Assembly: GCA_021234155.1 (NCBI GenBank)
Contig: JAJEKV010000003.1
Span: forward strand, 18,960,386 to 19,024,385
Length of the DNA stretch: 64,000 nt
Reading direction: 5' to 3'
From: Isoetes taiwanensis
Taxonomy: Eukaryota > Streptophyta > Lycopodiopsida > Isoetales > Isoetaceae
The notes below the pieces were generated by a model. That model worked only from the letters and a program-made list of their open reading frames with translations, was not told the DNA's origin and made no database searches. The position numbers and the translations under genes were made by a program. This document shows, one piece after another, positions 56,143-64,000 of this stretch. Positions within the stretch are counted from its first letter, which is position 1; the number at the start of each line of letters is the position of its first letter.

Positions 56143-56860
56143 CCACTGAAACGTTGAAAACTACCTTGTCAAGACAGAAATTCAAACGAAAGTTGTATTC
56201 CAGAATAACATTTACTAAACTTGTGCCCAGAAGGCCATGAAAAGACAGGAAAACAAGCTAAAATATTGTCACTCTAAGTCATTTTTTTGTGCCTTATTTG
56301 GACTCGAAAGTGTTATTTTTAACCTAAAAAGTGGTATGTTGCATCTAAAAAGTGCGTTATCTTAGTGCAAAAAAGCAAGCGCTCTAAAAATTACAAGCAC
56401 AATGTATTCTGGAATACACTTTGCTCTTTGTCAGATGGGCAAAGTGTATTCACTTTGGCCTACAGAAGCAAATCAAAGAACAAAAAAAAGACGTACTATG
56501 TACTTTACATGCTTACCTGTCCATTCTTTTTGCTATGTAAATCGGAATACAGCAAATGTATATTGAACGGAAGGCGCTCGGGCTGGCGACTAAATCTCTG
56601 AAAGCGGAATACGCAACTGAGGCGCTCGAATTTTCCTTTTTAAAGGTAGGCCACTGTCAGTTGTCTTTTTCTATGTGATGCGGAATACGTCTTGTCCAAA
56701 CACTCTGGATAAGTGTATTCTGGAATAGCATCTTTGCACACACACGGCAAATGCTGCACACAAAATACTATTCCAGAATAGCAATTGTATTCTCGAATAT
56801 CATTAGTCCAATCGACTTGTGAGTTAGTAACAAGCCCACAATTTTTTGCAGTTGTTTGAC
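56143..56860. promoter_or_regulatory. Divergent control region of the DNA transposon
   Basis: About 0.7 kb between the two divergent genes. It contains TATTCCAGAATA (56196), TGTATTCTGGAATACA (56403-56418), GTGTATTCTGGAATA (about 56713), CTATTCCAGAATAG (about 56769) and GTATTCTCGAATA (about 56787), i.e. the same family of inverted words as in the introns. The untranslated first exon of either gene may lie here. Confidence 0.65.
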
Positions 56861-59800
56861 ATGGTTAACCGCCCATTGAACAAACTTCCACCACCATTTG
56901 TTTGCCCAAGTACCTCTACGCCGGATGGAACACAAGGCGGAGATGCTTCTTCAACACCTACCTCGACAAGGTCTTTGTTGCTTCTCGAAGACACTCAGAG
57001 TCCAAGTAACTAGTAGACCGCCACCACCTTTCCAGCCCTCTCCAAGTCCGGTAGGGAAACCGCTGCCACCACCTTTCCAACCCTCACACTTTGCCGCGTA
57101 GCAATCTTCCACCACCATTTGTACCATCCCCGACACTACAATGGCTCGACCTCCGGCAAATTTTTGAACGGACTACCTCCGTGCCGTTTGTTGTTTCTCC
57201 ATCTTCACTTACACATGCCAAGAATACAGCACGTTCTGAAGACTGCGAGATTCTCCATCGTTTCTCCCATCACGATTTCACTACAAATGAAGACGACCCT
57301 GCAGCATCTACTCCTCTTCACACAAACGTGGTGACACATGGGTTTGCAGAATTTCAGTCTGCTATAAGAGATATGTTTGATCGAACTCCCTGTGAAGACG
57401 CTACAACAACTTTCGCTGGCACATCATATGCTGGCCCATCTCCTTCATTCAACACTGCACCTCCGCCTTATCCGGGTACAGCTTCACGTGGTTTGTTCTC
57501 CTCTACAAGCACACCACTAAGAGCAGAGGAGGTCACCCCCAGAGTAGAACTCTCTTCAGAAGATGAAGACACCAACGAAGTGCAACGAGATTACACGTTC
57601 TCTAGCCAGTCCACCAAGAAATTCAAGGTGGATTATAGTTTGAGAGCATGCTCCTCTGTAAGAAGAAGAAACCTTATGGACGAGCATAAAATGAGAAGAC
57701 TTTTAAGAAGTAAATCTTTGCTCATTGGGTTGTATCAACAAATTTAACATGTCTAAATTACGAGCAATTAGAGACAACTACTGGTTCAATGACATTGGCT
57801 GACCAGAATGCCTACTTGGCCTATCATGTAAGGCCAGACCGCAACACCTTCTTGCACTACATTAACCGTCAAGAAGTTTGCCAGAAATGCTTTATGGTTG
57901 TCCACCGTTTAGGGTCCACCAGAATGTCTAGAATACACAAAAGACTGGACAAAAATCCAGCAATTGATGATCATTGTGGACCAAGAAGAGTTGTAACCAT
58001 GCATGCCCTTTTCTTCTTTGTGTCATGGATGGAGAAATATTTTAGAGAAACATGTGAGAAGTCTGCCTAATAGCAACATGTATCATTTAACCGCGATAAC
58101 ATCACCAAAAAGATGTTTTAATGAGTACAAAGAGACTTGCACTCGGCCAAAGACATCTCTTACTCACACTTCACCGGTGTGGAAAAGTGAATTCGGTTTA
58201 GTGAAAATTCGAGGAGACCGCAGAATGTCTGTTTTGCTCAAGGTGTGCGAGAATTAAAAGTCAAAGAGAAGCGCAAAGACAGAGGTCGAAAGAAGTAAGC
58301 TCATGTTCTTCAATCTCTCACTTGTTTTAAAAAAAATGCTTTGACCTTATTTCTTCTCTGAGATATTGTGCAACAGAACCTTGCCAGACATCGTGAACAA
58401 CAAGCAGCAGAGAGAAGAAAGCTTGCCAAACACAGAAAAAAAGCTCTTGAACGTCCACTGCAATATATGTCTGTTGTGATTGATGGAATGGACCAAAAAA
58501 AAACTACTCTACCACATTTCTTGAACATTCCTAAAGATGTGCCAGAGGAATGTTTTGTTAAGGTCCACCTTGTAGGAGCTATGGTCTTCAAAGGAAGTCT
58601 AAAGTGCAAAGTATTTTTGACGTATCCAAACTTGCATGGTGACCCGAACCTCACAATTACAATTCTTAACAAGGTCCTGTGCGAGCAAGAGCAATTACCG
58701 CCAGTGCTTTATCTGCAACTTGACAATACTACAAGGGAGAACAAGAATCAAACACTCTTTGCGTACTGTGCCATGTTAGTGGAGCTAGGGATCTTTAGAA
58801 AAGTGAAGCTCGGTTTCTTACTTGTAGGACACACTCATGATCAGATTGACCAAATGTTCAGCAGATTTTCTGTGCGCCTTAGAAGGAAGAAGGCTTTCTG
58901 TCTTCCTTCTTTAGTTCGAATTATTGAAGATTCTTACACTCCTACTCCAGTGGTCGATCTTCTTAAAGAGACTGCTGATTTCAGAGAGTTTGTTTTCTCT
59001 CAACGTTCAGACAGAGAACAAGCTGTGAACAAGTTGAATGATCTCACCTTTCAACATCATATCAAGTTCTACTTGAAGGATGGCCAGAGTTTCTTACAGG
59101 GGAAGAAGTATACTACAACTAAGGACTGGAGTCCACCAGAGGGATTACGCTTCCTTAAATATATTCCAGACACTTCCTTCATAGAACGTGCTGAGCAACT
59201 TCCTCTCAAAAATCCTAAGGAGTCCAAGCAGAAGAAAAGTACCTCAGAGTCATCCTTAAAAGCCATTGAAAATGGAATTTCCTCAGGCTTTAAGTACTTC
59301 TTAGAAGAAGATCGGATGTGGTGGAGTAATTTCTTTCTCGAACAGAAAATTGTTGTGAAAAATATAGCTCTAAGACAGTTGCAAGAACCATTTGGATGGC
59401 CTAACACCTTCCATCAACCCCGGCCACCAAGAGGTCCAAGCAATGCTACATTAGCACCTGCAGTAGAAGAAGACGAGGATCGAGTCATGTACCTCGGACC
59501 AAGACGCAGGAATGAGCCTCAAGGTAATATCACAGAAATTACCAAGGGTATGCTAATTGCTCTTCCAACTGAGGAGGATGACAAAGGTCGACCTTTCTGG
59601 ATAGCAAAAGTGCTTGACACAGTCAAGGAGGAAGGCTTAGTTACTAAACTCAAGATTCATTGGCTTGCAACAGCTTTCGAGAAAATGCTTTTGAAGGTAG
59701 ATATGAGTTAGAAATGAGAAGCCAAGGAAAAGGGAGAAAGTCCAAGAAGGTGGGTTGTAGGGATGAGCTGATCCTTAATGGCGTGACTATATTGTGCTAT

Positions 59801-59866
59801 GATTTTAAATTGAAATCGACAATCGCCTACTTGAGAGGACTATCAATTTGCTTAAAAAGCTTGTAA
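56861..59866 (+). CDS. DUF7869-like candidate transposase, intron-containing, frameshifted
   Basis: Begins MVNRPLNKLPPPFVC (56861) with Pro/Ser-rich N-terminal parts. A Cys-His region follows at 57789 (EVCQKCFMVVHRLGSTRMSR, C..C) and 58070. An intron AAGAA|GTAAGC..TGCAACAG|AACC (about 58294-58376) leads to the core: YMSVVIDGMDQKKTTLPHF, YLQLDNTTRENKNQTLFAY and GFLLVGHTHDQIDQMFSRF. Conserved Asp and Asn residues in these blocks fit a DUF7869-type RNase H-like domain. A C-terminal ITKGMLIALPTEEDDKGRPF..WIAKV segment resembles a small chromatin-reader barrel. Frame changes at about 58060, 58250 and 59690 indicate decay. Calling it the transposase is inferred from its place in a TIR-bounded element. 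Confidence 0.65.
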
Positions 59867-60412
59867 TTACTTAAGAAGAGGATGAAGAAGATGGTGGCAA
59901 TGCTACACCATCCGGTTGATAGTGATGAGGAAGATAACTCAAGCACTTCCTCTAGTGACAAATGAAAGAAGTGAAGGTGATGAGGATGGCATAAATGAAC
60001 ATGATGACGCCCCGGATCCTTCCTTCATCACTCCTCATACTTTTGCACATAACCGAAGTCTTAGAAAAGATCGTAGAATTTTGCATGTGAATATGAAGAT
60101 TCTATCTTCAAATTTTGAGAATACTACGTTTCGATTCACGGACTAACTTCAATTTTTTGTTAAATATTTTATCCTCTGAAATTAGGGTTTCTCTCGTAAA
60201 ATATACTTCAACAACATTCTATTTGCTAAGAAAAATGACACTTTAAAAAAGTCAATTCTTTCGTTGCACAAAAAAATTAGTCACTTTTGGGGGGGGTCAA
60301 AATAGAATTTCATGCATCTTTTTTTTTTTTTAACCTCATTTTACCCCCTTTTTGTAAAAAAAAAAAAAGGAATCTTTGAGGAATATTCCTTTCGCTCTCG
60401 TTCGATGATTTG
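59867..60412 (+). other. Right subterminal region of DNA transposon
   Basis: Holds possible C-terminal leftovers (to 60146), then AT-rich noncoding DNA with G-run, T-run and A-run near 60290-60370. GAGGAATATTCCTT at about 60378 is the same palindrome that fills 30010-30326. Confidence 0.55.
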
Positions 60413-60437
60413 CTCCCGTTTAATACGCAACTTTGTT
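60413..60437 (-). repeat. Right terminal inverted repeat
   Basis: Reads CTCCCGTTTAATACGCAACT then TTGTT on the plus strand, the inverse of the left end with 3 mismatches in 25. Followed by the CTTA duplicate. Confidence 0.88.
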
Positions 60438-60441
60438 CTTA

Positions 60442-61445
60442 GAGAACTTGGCAAAGAGTTGGTGACGTCTTAACTTTTGTAGAGCCAACCGAAGATGTTG
60501 CTCATGGTCTTCCAAAGTTTTACTATAGATGAGAATGTCGTCAAAGAAAATAACAACAAAATCATCCAAGTATTGGCGGAAGACGTCATTCATCAATCGC
60601 ATGAAAGTTGCAGGGGCATTAGTTAATCCAAAAGGCATAACGGTAAACTCATAATGCCCATATCTAGTACGAAAAGCAGACTTGTGGATGTCCTCCTCCT
60701 TTATCCTTATCTGATGGTATCCGGAGCGTAAATCAATCTTTGAGAAATATTTGGCTCCTTGCAACTGGTCCATTAGATCATCTGCCCTAGGCAAAGCATA
60801 ACGATTCTTGATGGTATGCTTATTGAGCTGCCTATAATCAATACACATTCTCAAGGAGCCATCCTTTTTCTTAACAAAAAGGATAGGGGCGCCAAAAGGC
60901 GAGACACTAGGCCGAATGAAACCTAAGTTTAGTAACTCCTGAAGTTGCTTCTTAAGCTCTGCCAACTCTGGAGGACTCATGCGGTACGGGGCCTTGCTGG
61001 TAGGCTTAGTACCTGGTTCTAGAGCTATCTCACATTCTACTCCTCTAAAAGGAGGAAGCTTCTGGATCTCCTCTGGAAAAAGATCGCTGAATTCTCGAAG
61101 AAGACTAGCAATCCCCTTTGGTAAGGTATCGATTACCTGCTTCTGCTTAGCATCCAACTCAATGGAGGCAAATCTAATAACGCAGAGGAGCTTATCCTTG
61201 CGTATAGCTTTTTCTAACTGCCTGATTGACATAGACTGCATAATAGGGTTGAATGGATCACCTTTTATAGTCACGCGGGCTCCATTGGCGGCGTTGAAGG
61301 TAACCTCCCGTTTCTCGCAGTCTATATTGGCCTTCGCAGATGCCAAAAATTCCATACCAACAATAAGATCATATTTGCCAATATCCATTAGCTCGGCACC
61401 CAAGGCAACTGGTGCACCTGGCAACTGCATCTTAAGGTTTATGCG
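60442..61445 (-). pseudogene. E-II pol, 5' part: protease end and reverse transcriptase
   Basis: Open from the LTR junction: [20 protein letters not shown] then IVGMEFL (protease C-terminal half; the DTGSS half is deleted), then RT with [55 protein letters not shown] and the catalytic [11 protein letters not shown]. It runs into the DNA transposon at FAKFSK. Uninterrupted here, which suggests that the transposon insertion, not slow decay, broke RT. Confidence 0.9.
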
Positions 61446-61448
61446 GCG

Positions 61449-61952
61449 GCTACCCTAGAATCCACAGGCTATACTAGCCACCCACCTGAGTTCTGGCTGG
61501 ACCCGTTACCATTTGGTGCTTCCATCTCCTAGGTCTTGGTGTTCAGCCTCAGCTACACAGGTACAAGTGCTTAGTATGGTGGCGCTCAGCTTGGCAGGGG
61601 TAGGCGCTCAGCTCCTGCTCCTTTTAGACGAATTTTGGGAGTCAATTGGGGATAGGGATCAGGTTGACAGCCCAATTTGGAAGTCCCCATGCTGGCCAAT
61701 CGATTTAGGCCAGGTGGCGCCTTCCAAAGCATTAATTAACCTAATTAATCCATTTAAACCTTAATTCCCTACATTATAGGTTATTATCTTTAATGATTAA
61801 ATTAGCATAGCTAATTTAATCCCTTTTTAGGTCAACCCCCTAGGTTACAGTACCCCATGGTGGCGTACCTTTACCGGGTGACGTGTCAGTATTTTTATAC
61901 GTATACCGTATAAGTACGTTATGTATACCGTATAAATACATGGAACGTCACA
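61449..61952 (-). repeat. E-II 5' LTR remnant
   Basis: Matches 48889-49359 closely, with about 33 extra bp, and ends GGAACGTCACA before the TCAGC duplicate. The break with pol sits at GGCGGCTACC versus GGGCGCTACC in the intact LTR, so a short homology may have guided the deletion. Confidence 0.9.
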
Positions 61953-61957
61953 TCAGC

Positions 61958-63066
61958 AGAGGGTCTGCTCCTCCTGCAGTATCAAGCGGAGCAAGAAGGA
62001 AGCGTCGAAGGCGAAGCGCTCGACTCAGATGACGAAGACTACGTCGAGCTCGACCCCGACGAAGGGCGGCAACTAGCAGAACAGGAGATACCGGTTTTTG
62101 AACAGGACCAGCAGACCCTCAGGACTGCTCCCCCGCTTGGGCTAGGTATCACAAGCCTAGCCCCCATCATCATCAATGGCCAGGAGTGCCTGCTCCTGAG
62201 TGGCATCTAGAACCCTCCCCGAATGCAGAGCCAGGGAGTACCGACTTGATGAGTTGCTGTACCTTCTGCGGCAACAACCAGACCTAGATGACTTCATCGA
62301 TCGAGAGGCTTCCGACTTCCCAATCCATGTAAGGGAAACCGACACCTACACCGGGGAGTCGACTTCAGATATCCAAACGTATAGCAGCATCCGGCAAATG
62401 ATGGAAGCTCGGGATCTGCCGTCCGAAGAAGAATTCTACGCCATCCAGGAACGGATGGGGATCCGTGGCAAGACCATGAACATTTTGATGCCGAGCTCTT
62501 CGACACCAGCTTCCATAGGTATTCAGAGAAGAGGCGAGATCGACCTGAGGCGAATCACATCAACAGTCAGGGACTACGGAGAACTCACAGAGATCGACGT
62601 CGATGAATATGCGGGAAGACATAGAGCCGATGCCCGAGCAGACAACGAATCAACAGCGATGGGCAGGGACAGGTCACTAAAGTATTATCTCCCTCTGCTG
62701 ATGAATGGGAGGATAGCGGTCATACGCCGCAAATTCAGTCCAAGGGGCGAAGAAGGAGTGTTCATGCTCATCGCACTCTGAGGCTTTGATAGGCATGCTC
62801 GACTGCTCCCAATAGTTGATCATGTCATCCTAGTCAAGAGAACGATGACACTTGACATCTTCGACTTCGCCATAACCTACCGACGGCAAGGAAGACTAGC
62901 AGTGACCGCGGCCTACACTTCGGACCACAGAGTAGAAGACTTGGTGACAGCCTTGCAGGGCGGGACACCAACAAATATTCTCAGGAACTTGGGACGCTCG
63001 GTAGGAACGACCCAAGTTAAGAAGTTCCTTCAGGACAACCCATCCTTCCAGCGATTCCAAGAATAG
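61958..63066 (+). pseudogene. E0 ORF2, main part (novel protein)
   Basis: Continues the frame cut at 47718. It begins acidic (ALDSDDEDYVELDPDEG), changes frame near 62200, then reads CRAREYRLDELLYLLRQQPD, VRETDTYTGESTSDIQTYSS and RRGEIDLRRITSTVRDYGEL. After one in-frame TGA (62779) it continues with HVILVKRTMTLDIFDFAITY and ends FLQDNPSFQRFQE. In total about 470 residues. No family was recognised: no zinc knuckle, protease or membrane segment is evident. An AT-rich TATATATAAATATA tract at 63106-63120 precedes gag. Confidence 0.6.
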
Positions 63067-63319
63067 TTAGACTCTTGATCCCGGAAGCATTGTAATTAAG
63101 CTATCATATATATAAATATATTTCTTTTGCATTTTAAATGTTTTGTTGATGTATTTTGCCTCCACAACTATATCAGCAAACACACATAATGCAAAACAAA
63201 TAAAGCTAACCGTAAGGCTATGATCTACTTGTGTATGCAGCTAGAGGTCCAGGACTGAACAAGAGCAGCAAGTTCGTAAAGATGAACAGACTCCGGCCAG
63301 GCAGCACCCAGCAAGGAAC
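63067..63319 (+). other. E0 spacer between ORF2 and gag
   Basis: About 250 bp, with TATATATAAATATA near 63106 (possible third internal TATA) and no palindrome pair of the P1-P4 type. Confidence 0.5.
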
Positions 63320-64000
63320 ATGTACGAAGAATTCGGTCCCATGACTTCCGAAGAGGAGATGTCGCAGATGAGATCGGACCTTCAAGAAATAAAGGCCTTT
63401 TTGGCGCACAAGCAGGAGTCGTCCCAGATGACAATGTCGAGTTGCCGCAAGCATCACCTCGAAAGGTGGGAAATGATAAGAAGAAGAGCAACAGAAGGAG
63501 GTCCCCTAGCACGGAATCCTCGACACAAGCTCGAATTTGGACTCTGATTCCGAGGAAGAGGTGGAACAGGTGCAGGACCGTAGGGATGGCAGACCCAGGG
63601 ACACAAAGACCTCAGACTACCAGAAGAAAGTAGATTCGGCGCTGAACAATGTATGGAAGGCAAGGAAGCTTGAACAGTTCTCAGGGGACAGTCGGTCAGG
63701 CATGGAGGCAGAGGCCTGGTTGGACGAGATGAGAGAATATGGCAATGCATATGGCATGAAGGACAAAGACAAAGGCAGGGTGGCAACAGCCAACCTCAAG
63801 GGCGCAGCTCGCATTTGGTGGAAGGGATATGCCAAAGCACATGGTCTGAGCCAAGACAGCTGCAGGTTTCGAAAATTCTCAAAGGCATTCAAGCGCCACT
63901 ATGTGCCAAGGGAGCACAAATGTCACATGATGTAGCAATTCTATCGACTACAGCAGGGCAACAAGTCAGTGCAGAAATACACGGAAGAGATCATGAAACT
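63320..64000 (+). CDS. E0 gag, cut by window edge
   Basis: ATG at 63320 opens MYEEFGPMTSEEEMSQMRSD; after a frame change near 63530 the frame reads TSDYQKKVDSALNNVWKARK, EQFSGDSRSGMEAEAWLDEM and IWWKGYAKAHGLSQDSCRFR, the capsid-like gag domain, then a stop (TAG at 63933) and FYRLQQGNKSVQKYTEEIMK. The blocks correspond one-to-one with E-I gag. The frame change and stop indicate a nonfunctional copy. Confidence 0.85.

Larger units (their letters stand above)
52249..60437. mobile_element. 8.2-kb DNA transposon with ParB-methyltransferase and DUF7869-like genes
   Basis: Inserted in the RT of E-II. Left end AACAAGGTTGCAAATTAAAC..; the reverse complement of the right end AACAAAGTTGCGTATTAAAC.. agrees over 25 bp with 3 mismatches. 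CTTA is duplicated (52245-52248 and 60438-60441); removing the element and one CTTA restores the RT reading frame. It holds two divergent genes, a minus-strand ParB/methyltransferase (to 52605) and a plus-strand DUF7869-like gene (from 56861), with a shared ~0.7-kb control region. The superfamily is not one I can name. Confidence 0.88.
47719..61952 (-). mobile_element. E-II: nested Ty3 chromovirus, 5'-deleted, split by DNA transposon
   Basis: A perfect 5-bp target duplication TCAGC (47714-47718 and 61953-61957) flanks TGTGACG..CGTCACA ends. The 3' LTR is full (47719-49359), pol runs 50091-52244 and 60442-61445, and only about 504 bp of the 5' LTR remains (61449-61952), joined directly to the protease region. 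Gag, PBS, leader and any H3-like gene have been deleted. Pol is interrupted by the 8.2-kb DNA transposon. Confidence 0.9.
16131..64000 (+). mobile_element. E0: outer Ty3 retrotransposon carrying an H3-like gene, 3' end beyond window
   Basis: Removing two nested minus-strand retrotransposons leaves a plus-strand order of 5' LTR (16131-17687), paired palindromes, an H3-like gene (45542-46742), paired palindromes, ORF2 (47464-47718 joined to 61958-63066) and gag (63320 to the edge). The gag resembles that of nested element E-I (both carry an SDYQKKVDSA-type block), so E0 and E-I are diverged members of one family. E-I sits inside an E0 palindrome and E-II inside E0 ORF2; in both cases the outer sequence can be followed across the insertion. 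Pol and the 3' LTR should lie beyond 64000. Confidence 0.8.

Noticed and set aside
53324-56800. TTCnnGAA words as heat-shock elements
   Set aside because: They extend symmetrically to GTGTATTC/GAATACAC and occur singly rather than as three or more alternating pentamers, so a dedicated palindromic site fits better.

Overview
This window is nuclear DNA of a green plant (streptophyte). It contains chromodomain-type Ty3 (Gypsy) retrotransposons primed by an initiator-tRNA-Met-type binding site, L1-type LINEs with plant-style ORF1 proteins, a Helitron carrying shards of a plant ABCC transporter, and intron-bearing transposon genes. No ordinary single-copy host gene was recognised. The ParB/methyltransferase and DUF7869-like genes hint at a non-flowering lineage, but the species cannot be named from the sequence.

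Region by region. 1-16130 is old repeat debris: a ~0.5-kb direct repeat, a tRNA-derived SINE-like head, a TTCTAGAA minisatellite, two LINE remnants, a MITE and a dead Ty3 pol. From ~16131 to beyond 64000 runs one large plus-strand Ty3 element (called E0): 5' LTR 16131-17687, then a histone-H3-like gene, a novel ORF2, then gag (truncated by the window edge). Two related minus-strand elements are nested in it. E-I (17828-45103, 27.3 kb, both LTRs) sits inside a palindrome of the E0 leader. It carries its own H3-like gene, a piece of ORF2, gag and chromodomain pol, and it is invaded by a Helitron (37300-43073) and by ~10 kb of transposon-like cargo (25091-34922). E-II (47719-61952, TSD TCAGC) sits inside E0 ORF2 and is itself split by an 8.2-kb DNA transposon (52249-60437, imperfect 25-bp TIRs, TSD CTTA).

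Two systems stand out. First, this Ty3 family encodes a histone-H3-like protein: an H3 tail (ARTKQT or VRTKQT), a long charged linker, a YPxW module and a complete H3 histone fold. In E0 the H3 gene and ORF2 each lie behind what looks like a repeated promoter module: a pair of 63-bp palindromes about 200 bp apart, then TATAAATAGACCC, then an ATG 110-120 bp downstream. The diverged copy E-I keeps this layout for ORF2 with different 67-bp palindromes. The same elements encode a chromodomain in pol, so the family carries both an H3-tail look-alike and a probable H3-tail reader.

Second, the 8.2-kb DNA transposon has two divergent genes. One is an intron-containing ParB-like plus beta-class DNA methyltransferase protein of phage or bacterial type; the other is a DUF7869-like candidate transposase. 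Its noncoding parts (promoter region and introns) carry repeated palindromes built on GTGTATTC/GAATACAC, plausible binding or methylation sites for its own protein.

Most of the coding regions have at least one stop or frameshift, so these copies are probably dying or dead, but their architecture is clear.
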